DNA from: Cryobacterium sp. GrIS_2_6
Lineage (GTDB): Bacteria > Actinomycetota > Actinomycetes > Actinomycetales > Microbacteriaceae
Assembly: GCF_035984545.1 (NCBI RefSeq)
Contig: NZ_JAXCHP010000001.1
Span: 2,666,001-2,730,000, forward strand
Length of the DNA stretch: 64,000 bases
Direction: 5' to 3'
The notes beneath the pieces are model-generated. The model was not told the DNA's origin and searched no databases. It saw only the letters and a program-made list of their open reading frames with translations. The position numbers were made by a program, and so were the translations under genes. Shown here piece after piece: positions 42,326 through 51,261 of the stretch; positions within the stretch are counted from its first letter, which is position 1; the number at the start of each line of letters is the position of its first letter.

Positions 42326-43183
42326 TCAGCGACGCACTCGGCGGAGTCCGAGGAAGCTGGCCGACCCGAGGCCGAGCAGCAGCACGGCGATGCCGGCGAG
42401 CCAGAACGGGGTCGTGTCCGCCGGCCGGTTGGTCGCGACGAGACCGGCCTCACCGGCGGGAATGCCGTTGGGGTCGGAGTTCATGCCCGCGACCGTCTGC
42501 ACGGCGACAGCGAGGCTCTTATCGGCGAGGCTGCCCCAGGCGTAGACGATCGTGTCGACTCCCTCGGCCACCTTCACATCGGCCGGGCCGATCACGGGTG
42601 CCGTGGTGCCGGTGGCCGCAACGACGGCCGAGATCGTGCCCGCGGGAATCGTCAGGACCGACTCCTTCGGATTGGAGAGGTTCGAGATCGCGACCGCGCC
42701 ATTCGCCAGGACGTCGACAGCGGGCGCCGCGGCGACGTGCCGCACGACGAGGCGGCCAGAGCCGGCGGCAATCATGGACGTGTCGTTGGTGAACAGGGTC
42801 GCCGTGGGCTTCGCGTCTGCTCCGAGGTGCGCGACTGCAGTGTAGTTCATACCCGCCTCGAGCTTGAGGTCGACCGGGCCGATCGCGGGTTTGCTCGCAT
42901 CTGCTGCGTCGGAGGGCGTGATGGCGACCGAATAGGTGCCGGCGGGGAGGTCGAGGGGACCGGACATGTCACCCGGCTTGAAGTTGTCAATCGTCAGTTT
43001 GTTGTTGACGTAGACATCGACGGTGAGGCCGGGGACGCCGTGAAATACCGACAGTTTCGCATCATCCGTGGCGGCGCTGGCGGGGGCGAGACCACCGAAA
43101 ATGACGAGCGCTCCGATCGAAGCGGCCGTGAGAGAGGCGGTGAGTGAAGCTTTGAATCCTGTGCTGTGTGTCGCGTGCATCAT
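42326..43183 (-). CDS. DUF4397 surface protein with C-terminal sorting-like signal
   Basis: 285-residue secreted protein. An N-terminal signal peptide of about 35 residues ends near ASAATDDA. The DUF4397 domain follows (LSVFHGVPGLTVDVYVNNKL and later VRHVAAAPAVDVLANG), a beta-rich fold found on bacterial surfaces. The C-terminus has a hydrophobic span (WLAGIAVLLLGLGSASF) and the basic tail RRVRR, as in sortase substrates; the pentapeptide before it would be LVATN at 248-252, not a standard LPxTG. The adjacent sortase is the natural candidate to process it. Confidence 0.85.
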   Translation of the reverse strand: MMHATHSTGFKASLTASLTAASIGALVIFGGLAPASAATDDAKLSVFHGVPGLTVDVYVNNKLTIDNFKPGDMSGPLDLPAGTYSVAITPSDAADASKPAIGPVDLKLEAGMNYTAVAHLGADAKPTATLFTNDTSMIAAGSGRLVVRHVAAAPAVDVLANGAVAISNLSNPKESVLTIPAGTISAVVAATGTTAPVIGPADVKVAEGVDTIVYAWGSLADKSLAVAVQTVAGMNSDPNGIPAGEAGLVATNRPADTTPFWLAGIAVLLLGLGSASFLGLRRVRR

Positions 43184-43364
43184 GTCTTCCTACGGCGGGG
43201 GTGAGCTGCTTCTTACCCTTACTTCCTGTTCAGATGCCATTTCGGATGCAGCGGCAGGAAAGAATTCCTCGAGGAGAATGAGCGCCCGGCTTCGGACGGA
43301 CGGAGACCGGCCCGCGCAGTGGGTGTCTGCGCAGGCCGGTCCGCTCGAGCCGGCCGCTGACTTT

Positions 43365-43429
43365 TCAGTGCCGGCGGTCAGTGCCGGTGGTCAGTGCCGG
43401 CGGTCAGTGCCGGCGGTCAGTGTCTGTGG
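43365..43429. repeat. 13-bp tandem repeat, about five units, at the stop codon of a DUF4397 gene
   Basis: The unit TCAGTGCCGGCGG is repeated four times with one changed base (43365-43416), followed by the diverged fifth unit TCAGTGTCTGTGG. The last unit contains the stop codon of the minus-strand DUF4397 gene, so each added unit places another TGA after it. Unit length is not a multiple of three. Nothing else recognisable lies in 43184-43364. Confidence 0.9.
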
Positions 43430-44130
43430 CCCTTCTCGAGTGGAACCGTCTGCACGGCGAGCGCCAGGGTTCCGTCGGCGAGGCTGCCGTAGGCGTACAC
43501 GATGGTGTTCGTGCGCTTCGCAATCGAGACATCGGCCGGCCCGAGGAGCGGGTCGGTGGTGCCCGTCGCGGCGACGGCCGCCGAGATCGTCCCGGTGGGG
43601 AGGGTGAGTTCGACCTCGTCGGGGTTGGTGAGGTCGGTGATGGCCGCGGCACCGTTCGCGAGCACGTCGACGGACGGCGCTGCGGCAACGTGACGGACCG
43701 TGAGCCGGCCTTCACCCTTGCCAACCGGGTCGGGGTTGTTCGTGAACAGGGTGGCCGTCGGCGTCCCTGCCTCGGTGAGGTGAGCCACGGCGGTGTAGTT
43801 GTCGCCGCTCTCGAGGGTGAGGTCGACAGGGCCGATCACCGGGTTGCTCGCATCCGCTGCGTCGGCAGCGGTGATCGCGACCGAGTAGGTGCCGGGGTCC
43901 AGGGACAGGGTGTCCGAGAAGGAGCCCGGCGTGAAGTTGTCGAGCGTGAGGGCTCCGTCGACATAGACGTCGACGGTGACCCCGGGGATACCGTGGAACA
44001 CGGTCAATTCGGCGGGCCCGTTGTCACCGGAACCGTGACCGTGCCCCCCGTCCCCGGCGTACGCCGGCCCGAATCCTGCGAGAGCTACGAGTACACCGGC
44101 TGCGGCGCCTACGGCTAGAATTTTGCGCAT
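43417..44130 (-). CDS. Secreted DUF4397 protein without wall anchor
   Basis: 237-residue paralogue of the neighbouring DUF4397 protein. A signal peptide (ILAVGAAAGVLVALAGFGPAYA) is followed by a His/Gly-rich tract and the same domain (LTVFHGIPGVTVDVYVDGAL, later VRHVAAAPSVDVLANG). It stops at GHRH, with no hydrophobic tail, so it is probably released or bound non-covalently. ATG at 44130 is preceded by GGAGGT. It is the first gene of the surface module that runs through the sortase and sigma genes. Confidence 0.87.
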   Translation of the reverse strand: MRKILAVGAAAGVLVALAGFGPAYAGDGGHGHGSGDNGPAELTVFHGIPGVTVDVYVDGALTLDNFTPGSFSDTLSLDPGTYSVAITAADAADASNPVIGPVDLTLESGDNYTAVAHLTEAGTPTATLFTNNPDPVGKGEGRLTVRHVAAAPSVDVLANGAAAITDLTNPDEVELTLPTGTISAAVAATGTTDPLLGPADVSIAKRTNTIVYAYGSLADGTLALAVQTVPLEKGHRH

Positions 44131-44153
44131 GGTTACCTCCTGCTTGTCGTGGT

Positions 44154-44179
44154 GGTGGGAGGCAGCATTGCCTCCCACC
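44154..44179 (-). promoter_or_regulatory. Strong hairpin in the leader of the first DUF4397 gene
   Basis: GGTGGGAGGCA and TGCCTCCCACC form a perfect 11-bp stem with a GCAT loop, 23 bases upstream of the ATG. It lies downstream of the pncA-side repeat and could be a leader structure, a protein-binding site or an end signal for pncA. Confidence 0.55.
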
Positions 44180-44222
44180 CCCACTTCGGGTGGTACCCCG
44201 CATCCGGATGCACCCGCGGCCA

Positions 44223-44290
44223 AAACTGTGGCCGATATGGACAACAGTTCCCGGTGGGCGGGCAACAGGTGTCCCCATCGGCAACAGTTG
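44223..44290. repeat. 68-bp palindromic element, copy 3 (family B)
   Basis: Arms AAACTGTGGCCGATATGGAC and GTCCCCATCGGCAACAGTTG pair at 16 of 20 positions around a 28-base loop. Total length equals that of the copies at 5219 and 16065. It lies 40 bases beyond the 3' end of pncA. Confidence 0.85.
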
Positions 44291-44330
44291 CCGGGCCACG
44301 AGGGTGGCGGGGCAGGTGGCGGAACAGGTG

Positions 44331-44930
44331 CTAGGCGGTCGCGAGGTCCGCTGCGGTGGTCAGGGTGGCGCCGGCGTACGCCAGCTCGGCGAGGGCTGCA
44401 GCACTCGCGTCCGGGTCGACGCCGGCCATGAGGTCGGTGAGCACGCGCACCCGCTGGCCGTGCTCGAGCGCATCGAGACCCGAGGCCCGCACACAGTGAT
44501 CGGTCGCGATTCCGACGATGTCGACATCCGTCACCGCGTGCTCGATCAGCACCTCTGCCGTGCGCGCGCCCGACTCGTCGACGCCGGCGAAGATCGAGTA
44601 CCCCGGTTCGCCCTGTCCCTTGCGGATATGCACGGTCCCGGCCGGTAGCGCGAGATCCCGGTGGTAGTCGGCGCCGGGAGTGTCCGCGACGCAGTGAACC
44701 GGCCAGGTGCCGGTGTAGTCGGGCTCTGCGCCCGCCGCGGCGAAGTGGCCACCGTTGTCGCCCGCCGCGTTGTGCCAGTCGCGCGAGGCGAAGACATAGT
44801 CGTAGTGCAGCGGATGCTCCGCCAGCAGTCTGCTGATGCCCGCGGCCACGGCTGCCCCGCCGTCAACCCCCAGGGCGCCGCCCTCCGTGAAGTCGTTCTG
44901 CACGTCGATGATGAACAAGGCCCTGGCCAC
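44331..44930 (-). CDS. pncA: Nicotinamidase/pyrazinamidase
   Basis: 199-residue isochorismatase-fold amidase that turns nicotinamide into nicotinate in NAD salvage. Catalytic Asp is in IIDVQNDF, Lys in HIRKGQ and the nucleophilic Cys in IATDHCVRAS. Metal-site residues DWH (SRDWHNAAG) and H in GGHF are also present. The start is GTG with GGAG upstream. It follows the dacB gene end-to-start on the minus strand by 36 bases, so they may share a transcript. Confidence 0.94.
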   Translation of the reverse strand: MARALFIIDVQNDFTEGGALGVDGGAAVAAGISRLLAEHPLHYDYVFASRDWHNAAGDNGGHFAAAGAEPDYTGTWPVHCVADTPGADYHRDLALPAGTVHIRKGQGEPGYSIFAGVDESGARTAEVLIEHAVTDVDIVGIATDHCVRASGLDALEHGQRVRVLTDLMAGVDPDASAAALAELAYAGATLTTAADLATA

Positions 44931-44966
44931 GGTGCTCCGTTCTGGGTTCTGCGCCTGCGTGAGACG

Positions 44967-46496
44967 CTAGGTATTGGAGAGGTTGTTTCCGCAGCGATAG
45001 AACGCCGCCGTGATGGTGTCGATCGCCTGCTTCGCATTATCACCCACATCACCGAGCGCGTAAACGACGAAGGTGAGCGGAGTCCCGTCCGCGGCGTGGA
45101 TGATGCCGGCGAGGGTGTACCCGGTGTCGATCCAGCCGGTCTTCGCGAACACGGAACCGTCGGCGTCCGCGTTCTTGCCGGTGAACCGGTCGCTGTAAGA
45201 GAGGGAACCGGTCTTGCCGCCGGCGACGGGCAGTCCGTCGAAGATGACCCCGAGATCGCCCTGGCGAGCGTTGATCTTGATGAAGAGCCGGGTCAGGTAC
45301 GACGGTGGAACGGCATTGTTGTCACTCAGGCCGGAGCCATCCGCGATCACGATGCCGGTCGTGTCGATGCCATACGTCTGCAGCCCGGCGACCGTCGATT
45401 TCTGGAGTGCCGAGAAGGTGTTGCCCGCGCCGGACTTGACCGCGACGAGCCGCGCGAGCATCTCGGCGATGGTGTTGTCCGAGACGATGAGCGCCTGCTT
45501 GATCAGTGTCGACACCGGCTGCGACTGGACCGATGCGAGCTGGGTCGCCCCGGCCGGCGCCGTACCACGGGTGACCGTGACGCTGCTGCCGAGAAGGTCG
45601 GCGAATGCCTGCCCGGCGCGCCCGATCGGGTCGCTGCTGCGGGCGGAGGTGCTCTGCTTCGGGTTGTCCCTGTCGCCGTCGACCTGGAGGGCGGTGATCT
45701 CGGGCATGTACCCGTCGGTGAGTTCCTTGCGGTTCCAGCTGGGGTCCCACGCCGGGTCGCCGAACAGGGAGGAGTCGAGCACGAGGGAGGTGATCGGGAC
45801 GTTCGCGGTCGCGGGGTCGGCCTGCCACGCCGCGACGGCCTGCGCGGCGAGGGTGTCGAGGTGTGCCGCCCCGGTATACGTCGACTCCGCTCCGCTTGGC
45901 AGCCGGGAGATGGTCAGGTCCCCGCCGCCGACGAGCACGAGTGAACCGGGTTCCGCGCCTTTCACGACCGTCGTCGTCGCCCGGTAGTCGGAGCCGAGCA
46001 CGCTCAGCGCCGCGGCAGAGGTGAGGACCTTGAGCACGCTCGCGGTGCGGGAGGGGGTGCTGCCGCCCCGGTCGAAGAGGACCTCTCCCGTCGTCGCGTT
46101 CACGACCTGGGACTGGAAGCTGCCGAGGCGGGAGTCGGTGGACAGCGCGGATACGGAACACGTGCGCAGGTGGCTCGCGGGGACGACCGCTCCGGGAACC
46201 GGGCGCACGGGGATCGGCGTCGACGTGGGCGTCGGAGCGGCGGTGGGCGTCGGGGCCGCGGAACTCGTGACCGGGAGGGAGACCGGCGCGGAGGCGCGCA
46301 TGGACGCGCCGGCGACGACGGCGCCGCTACCGAGCAGGGCAAAGGCAACGGCCCAGGCCAAGGCCCAGGAAGCGGTGCGGTGCCGGGCGAGGAACCCGGC
46401 GATCCCGGCCGCTCCGGGGCCGCGCGTTCCGGGGCGGTGCGGGGCGGCGTCCTGGGCACCTGGACCCTGCGGCGCGGTGCTGTCCTGATCGTTCAC
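44967..46496 (-). CDS. dacB: D-alanyl-D-alanine carboxypeptidase, PBP4 (DacB) type
   Basis: 509-residue class C penicillin-binding protein that trims the terminal D-Ala of peptidoglycan peptides. Active-site motifs are SVLK (S153 to K156), SDN at 339-341 and KTG at 428-430. An N-terminal membrane anchor lies near residues 43-66 after a cytoplasmic Gly/Pro-rich tail, and a Pro/Thr linker of about 30 residues follows it. The GTG start overlaps the upstream GGDEF-EAL stop in GTGA, yet a TACAGT -10 box 6 bases upstream also suggests leaderless initiation. Confidence 0.93.
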   Translation of the reverse strand: MNDQDSTAPQGPGAQDAAPHRPGTRGPGAAGIAGFLARHRTASWALAWAVAFALLGSGAVVAGASMRASAPVSLPVTSSAAPTPTAAPTPTSTPIPVRPVPGAVVPASHLRTCSVSALSTDSRLGSFQSQVVNATTGEVLFDRGGSTPSRTASVLKVLTSAAALSVLGSDYRATTTVVKGAEPGSLVLVGGGDLTISRLPSGAESTYTGAAHLDTLAAQAVAAWQADPATANVPITSLVLDSSLFGDPAWDPSWNRKELTDGYMPEITALQVDGDRDNPKQSTSARSSDPIGRAGQAFADLLGSSVTVTRGTAPAGATQLASVQSQPVSTLIKQALIVSDNTIAEMLARLVAVKSGAGNTFSALQKSTVAGLQTYGIDTTGIVIADGSGLSDNNAVPPSYLTRLFIKINARQGDLGVIFDGLPVAGGKTGSLSYSDRFTGKNADADGSVFAKTGWIDTGYTLAGIIHAADGTPLTFVVYALGDVGDNAKQAIDTITAAFYRCGNNLSNT

Positions 46497-48841
46497 GCCT
46501 GTACTGTACCTGCGTCCGCTGTGAGACGCGCGGCCAGCCACTCGTCGAGAACGGCGGCGGACACCGGCGGAGACACGTGGTATCCCTGGGCCTGGTCGCA
46601 GCCGAACCGGGCGAGCTGCGCATACGCCTCGGCGTCCTCGACCCCCTCGGCCACCATCCGCAGGCCCAGGCTGTGGGCGAGGTGGATGCTCGACGACACC
46701 ACTGCCGCGGCGCGCTTGTCACCGTTCAGCGGGGCCACGAACGAGCGGTCGAGCTTGAGCTCGTCGATCGGGAATTCGCGGAGGTAGGCAAGCGAGCTGT
46801 AACCCACGCCGAAGTCGTCGACGGCGATGCGGATGCCGCGGGCGCGCAGTCTCCCGAGGATGTCGCTCGCCCGGCCGCGATCGTCGAGCAGGAAGGCCTC
46901 GGTGATCTCGAACATGAGCGCCGTCGCCGGGAGGTCGCGCGCGGTGAGCATGGCGCCGACCCGTTCGGGCAGGCCGGAGTCGAGGAGCGAACTCGCCGCG
47001 AGGTTGACTGCGATGGTGAGCGTCTCGCCGCGACGGTGCCACACCGCGGCCTGGTCGAGTGCGAGTTCGAGGACCCGCTCTGTCAGCGTCTGCATCAGGC
47101 CGGCGTCCTCGACGAGTTCGAGGAATTCGCTCGGGTAGAGCAGGCCGCGTTTCGGATGGTTCCAGCGCACGAGGGCCTCGACGCCGCGCACCTCCCCGCC
47201 GGAGAGTTCGACCTTCGGCTGATAGTGCAGCACCAGCTGGTTCGCCACGAGCGCTGCGCGCAATTCCTCGAGGGTGCGCAGCCGGGTGTCGCCATGGCTG
47301 TCGTCGACCGGGTGGTACACGCGATGCCCGCCGCGCCGCACCTTGGCCCGGTACATCGCCATGTCAGCCTTGCGCATCAGGATACCGAGGCTCTCGCCGT
47401 GCTCGGGGCTCAGCGCGATCCCGATGCTCGCGCTCGACTGCAGCGAGATACCTTCGAGCGTGTGCGGTGCCGCGAGGGCGGATTGCACCTTCATCGCGAC
47501 GACTTCGGCCTCCTCCCGGCCGGAGTCGCGGAGGAAGATCGCGAATTCGTCGCCGCCGAGCCGCACGAGGAGGTCGTCCGCGCCGAGCTGGGCGCCGATC
47601 CGCAGGCCCACCTGCACGAGGAGCACGTCCCCGACGTCGTGCCCGAGACTGTCGTTGACCTCCTTGAACCGGTCCAGGTCGAGCAGGAGCAGGGCGTTGC
47701 GACCGCCGAGGGCCAGCCGGGCGGGCACTTCGGCGTAGAGGGCCCGCCGGTTCGGGAGCCCGGTGAGGTCGTCGCTGCGGGCCAGCATGGCGAGATCGCC
47801 CATCCGGCCGAGTTCCCGGAATGCAATGACCGTTCGGGCGGACGAGGCCACGAGGGTGGCGGCGGCGAGCCCCACAGTCACCTGTGACTCTCCGTGCCGG
47901 CTCGAAACCAGGAGGACGGCGAGACCGGCGATCGTCGCGACAACAGGGACCGCGAGCACGCCGGATCCGCTCGCCGAGGCGCCCGGCCGATCTGCTGCAT
48001 CCGTGCCGCTTTCGGCCGTGCCTCCGTCGCCCGTGCCTCCGTCGCCCGTGCCTTCGTCGTCCGTGTCCGGGGTCGCTGCCGTGCGCAGCCACGTCGCGAC
48101 GAGCGCGAGTCCGATCGACCAGCCGGCGTCGAGCCAGTGACCGACCACATAGGTGCCGTTGAGCTTGCCCAGCGCGAAGAGGATGTCCCCCGCGGCGAAC
48201 GAGAGCAGCCCGCCCACGAGCAGGATCCAGCTCTGGCCTGCCATCAGGATCGGTGACGCCGCGATCGCGACGACCGCTGCGACGATGACGAGGTCGAGCA
48301 CGGGACTCGCGATCCCCACAAAGGTGGAAATGGACGGCGGCCCCTGGGCGCCGACCGCGAGCACGGGCCCGAGCACGGCGGACACCACCGCGGCGGCGCC
48401 GAGACCGCCGACGACGCAGTCCAGCGCGATCGCGAGGGAGAGGCTCCGCAACTGGTGCCGCACGAGGGTGAACAGGGCGGCGAGCATCAGCGGGTAGAAG
48501 GCGAGGTAGCAGAGCTGGGCGAGGGCGGCCAGCACCGGCACCCAGTCGCCGGCCGGCAGGTCGGCGGCCGCGAAGAAGCCGTTGCCGATCACGAACACGG
48601 TCACGGCCGTGGCGGCGAGCCGGGCCTGCAGTCGATTCGACCGGGTGCGCGCGACCGCCACCCAGCAGACGATGAGGGGCGCGGCGGCGGCGAGCACCCC
48701 GAGCAGGATGAACGGGGAGGAGACGTAGTCCGCGGGTGCCCGCAGCACGAGGCTCGCCACGTGCGCGGCGATGATCAGCCAGAGCGCCCAGAGCATCCAC
48801 CGGTCCAGGCCGTGGCGGCGCGGCGTCATGACGGCCGTCAC
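46493..48841 (-). CDS. Membrane GGDEF-EAL protein 1 (cyclic di-GMP enzyme)
   Basis: 782-residue protein: about eight to ten N-terminal membrane helices (residues 10-270), an intervening linker with repeats of GTGDGGTGDGGT, then GGDEF and EAL domains. The cyclase motif is intact (RLGGDEFAIFL), while the inhibitory I-site position reads GADD, lacking the expected Arg. The phosphodiesterase side keeps EALVRW, FEITEAF, DDFGVGYSSL, ELKLDRSF and EGVEDAEAY, so both activities look possible. The GTG at 48841 is chosen because it overlaps the stop of its upstream paralogue; ATG at 48829 is the alternative. Confidence 0.9.
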   Translation of the reverse strand: MTAVMTPRRHGLDRWMLWALWLIIAAHVASLVLRAPADYVSSPFILLGVLAAAAPLIVCWVAVARTRSNRLQARLAATAVTVFVIGNGFFAAADLPAGDWVPVLAALAQLCYLAFYPLMLAALFTLVRHQLRSLSLAIALDCVVGGLGAAAVVSAVLGPVLAVGAQGPPSISTFVGIASPVLDLVIVAAVVAIAASPILMAGQSWILLVGGLLSFAAGDILFALGKLNGTYVVGHWLDAGWSIGLALVATWLRTAATPDTDDEGTGDGGTGDGGTAESGTDAADRPGASASGSGVLAVPVVATIAGLAVLLVSSRHGESQVTVGLAAATLVASSARTVIAFRELGRMGDLAMLARSDDLTGLPNRRALYAEVPARLALGGRNALLLLDLDRFKEVNDSLGHDVGDVLLVQVGLRIGAQLGADDLLVRLGGDEFAIFLRDSGREEAEVVAMKVQSALAAPHTLEGISLQSSASIGIALSPEHGESLGILMRKADMAMYRAKVRRGGHRVYHPVDDSHGDTRLRTLEELRAALVANQLVLHYQPKVELSGGEVRGVEALVRWNHPKRGLLYPSEFLELVEDAGLMQTLTERVLELALDQAAVWHRRGETLTIAVNLAASSLLDSGLPERVGAMLTARDLPATALMFEITEAFLLDDRGRASDILGRLRARGIRIAVDDFGVGYSSLAYLREFPIDELKLDRSFVAPLNGDKRAAAVVSSSIHLAHSLGLRMVAEGVEDAEAYAQLARFGCDQAQGYHVSPPVSAAVLDEWLAARLTADAGTVQA
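46503..46508 (-). promoter_or_regulatory. Putative -10 box (TACAGT) for leaderless dacB transcript, inside the GGDEF-EAL gene
   Basis: On the minus strand TACAGT ends 6 bases before the GTG of dacB and lies in the last codons of the preceding gene. Confidence 0.5.
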
Positions 48842-51192
48842 GGTGACGCCGTGAGTCGACGTTCTGCGAGCCACCTGTCGAGTTCGCCGGCGGGCATCGG
48901 CCGGGACATGTGGAAGCCCTGGGCCTCGTCGCAGCCGTACCGGGCCAGGTCGGCGTAGACCTCGGCGTCTTCGACGCCCTCGGCCACCATCGTGAGCCCG
49001 AGGCTGTGCGCCAGTTCGATCGTCGAGGAGACGAGGGCGGCCGCGCGCGGGTCGTCCTTCATCGGCGACACGATCGACCGGTCGAGCTTGAGTTCGTCGA
49101 CCGGCAGGTCGCGGAGGTACGCGAGCGAGCTGTATCCCGTCCCGAAGTCGTCGATGGCGATGCGGATGCCCCCCGCCCGCAGCCGGGTTAGGATCGCGGT
49201 GGTCCGGGCGCGGTCCTCGAGCAGGAACTCCTCGGTGATCTCGAGAATGAGGGCGGATGCCGGCAGGCCGCGGTCCGCGAGCATCGCCGCGGTCCGCTCC
49301 GGCAGTTCCGCGTCGACGAGCGCGCTCGCCGTCAGGTTGACGGCGACGGTCAGGTCGGCACCCGTGGCGTGCCAGACGGCGGCCTGGTCGAGGGCCATGT
49401 CGAGCACCTGCGCGGTCATCGCGTTCATCAGACCGGCCTCCTCGACGATGCTCAGGAAGTCACCGGGCTGGACGAGTCCGCGCACCGGATGGTTCCAGCG
49501 CACGAGCGACTCGACACCGCGCACGGCCCCGGTCGCGAGGTCGACCTTGGGCTGGTAGTAGAGCACCAGCTGCCGCTCGGCCAGGGCCACGCGCAGCTCC
49601 TGGAGGGTGCGCAGCCTGGCGGCGCCGTGGCTGTCGTCGCTCGTGTCGTAGACCCGGTGACCGCTGCGGCTTGCCTTCGCCTTGTACATGGCCATGTCGG
49701 CCTTGCGGAGCAGGCCGGTCAGGTCGAGGGCCTGACCGGGATAGAGGGCGATGCCGATGCTGACCGTGGTCTGCAGAGTGATTCCTTCGAGCAGGTACGG
49801 CCGGGCGAGGGCCTCCCTGAGCGTCCCCGCCACGATCACGGCCTCCGCCTCCCCGACGTCGGCGAGCAGGATCGCGAATTCGTCGCCGCCGAGCCGGGCG
49901 ACGAGGTCGGTCCCCCGGACATGGCTCGTGAGGCGAGTCCCGACCTGCACCAGCAGTTCGTCCCCGACGTCGTGCCCGAGGCTGTCGTTGACCTCTTTGA
50001 AGCGGTCCAGGTCGAGCAGCAGGAGGGCCCGGTTGGCACCGGAGGTGAGACTCAACGGCACCTCGGCGTAGAGGGCGCGCCGGTTGGGCAACCCGGTGAG
50101 GTCGTCCGTCCTGGCCTGCCTGCGCATGTCGCCCATCCGCCGCAGTTCACGGAACGCGAGCGTCGTGCGGGCTGCGGCGAGGACCACGGCCCCGGCCGCG
50201 AGGGAGATGGCGAGCGGGGAGACCTCGATCTGGCTCGCGATCAGGAGGACGACGAGTCCGGCAGTCGTGGCCAGGACAGGGAGGGAGAGCGCCCAGCGCA
50301 CCACGGCCGCGTTGCGGACGGCCGGTGCCGGCGGCACGGGCCTGGCCGACCGGTGCGCCCACAGGGCCATCAGTGCGAGGCCCGCAATCCAGCCGACGTC
50401 GAACGGCGACGCCGTCGAGTAGCTGCCCTCTATGGTCATCCCGGTGAGGGCGAAGCCGATGTCGGCGGCAGAGAAGAGCAGCAGCCCCGCGACCAGCATG
50501 AGCCAGTTGCGCCCGGCACTGACCGACCGTGAGGCGGCGACGCCGGCGAGGGCGGCGAGGGCGGCGAGGACAAGGATGTCCAGGAGGGGATTCACGGCGG
50601 CGACGAACGAGTCGAGCGAGAACGGCGTCCCGAATGCCCGGTCGATGCTCGGGCCGAGGAGGACGACGACGAGGGATGCCGCGCCGAGGGCGCCGACGGT
50701 GCTGTCGAGAGTCACACCCCAGGACAGCCGCCCCTTCTGCCGGTGGACCAGGACGGCGAGGGCCGCGAGCCCCAGCGGGTAGAACGAGAAGAAGAGCGCG
50801 GTCGCAAGGATCGCCAACGGGACGGAGGCAACGCCCGCGAAGACCAGGTAGACCACGGAGAAGAGGATGCCCGACAGGGAATAGGCGCTCAGGGCCAGGG
50901 CCGTGAGGACCAACTCGGTCCGGCGCGCCACGGCGCGATGGACCGACATCCAGCAGAGCACGACGGGTGCGGAGAAGGACATCGCCCCCACGATGTCGCC
51001 GACCGGGGTCCGAACGCCTGCGACACCCGCGACGAGGGTCTGGACCGCCGACGCCGCCACCAGCACGATGAGCGACCAGACGAGCCAGGCATCCGACCGT
51101 GGCGTGGCCGCACCTCGCCTGCGGTCCTCCCCCACCAGCAATTCCATTGGATCCGAGCTCTCGATTGCCGTACCGTCCGGCCGGGGGGTCAT
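48838..51192 (-). CDS. Membrane GGDEF-EAL protein 2 (cyclic di-GMP enzyme)
   Basis: 784-residue paralogue with the same layout: N-terminal membrane helices (residues 30-290), GGDEF (RLGGDEFAILL) and EAL-type domains. Here the I-site is intact (RGTD five residues before RLGGDEF), so product inhibition is expected. The EAL motif reads ESLVRW; other catalytic positions (LEITEEF, DDFGTGYSSL, ELKLDRSIV, EGVEDAEVY) are kept. It lies upstream of paralogue 1 and overlaps it in GTGA, giving a tandem pair from duplication. TAGCCT about 28 bases upstream of the ATG may be its -10 box. Confidence 0.9.
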   Translation of the reverse strand: MTPRPDGTAIESSDPMELLVGEDRRRGAATPRSDAWLVWSLIVLVAASAVQTLVAGVAGVRTPVGDIVGAMSFSAPVVLCWMSVHRAVARRTELVLTALALSAYSLSGILFSVVYLVFAGVASVPLAILATALFFSFYPLGLAALAVLVHRQKGRLSWGVTLDSTVGALGAASLVVVLLGPSIDRAFGTPFSLDSFVAAVNPLLDILVLAALAALAGVAASRSVSAGRNWLMLVAGLLLFSAADIGFALTGMTIEGSYSTASPFDVGWIAGLALMALWAHRSARPVPPAPAVRNAAVVRWALSLPVLATTAGLVVLLIASQIEVSPLAISLAAGAVVLAAARTTLAFRELRRMGDMRRQARTDDLTGLPNRRALYAEVPLSLTSGANRALLLLDLDRFKEVNDSLGHDVGDELLVQVGTRLTSHVRGTDLVARLGGDEFAILLADVGEAEAVIVAGTLREALARPYLLEGITLQTTVSIGIALYPGQALDLTGLLRKADMAMYKAKASRSGHRVYDTSDDSHGAARLRTLQELRVALAERQLVLYYQPKVDLATGAVRGVESLVRWNHPVRGLVQPGDFLSIVEEAGLMNAMTAQVLDMALDQAAVWHATGADLTVAVNLTASALVDAELPERTAAMLADRGLPASALILEITEEFLLEDRARTTAILTRLRAGGIRIAIDDFGTGYSSLAYLRDLPVDELKLDRSIVSPMKDDPRAAALVSSTIELAHSLGLTMVAEGVEDAEVYADLARYGCDEAQGFHMSRPMPAGELDRWLAERRLTASP

Positions 51193-51219
51193 CCCCGGGT
51201 CGCGGTTGCCTGTGAGGTC

Positions 51220-51225
51220 AGGCTA
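51220..51225 (-). promoter_or_regulatory. Putative -10 box for the GGDEF-EAL pair
   Basis: TAGCCT on the minus strand, 28 bases before the ATG at 51192. No -35 assigned. Confidence 0.3.
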
Positions 51226-51261
51226 CCGTGCCTGAAGCACTGGCGTCGGCTGGTGAGCGGC

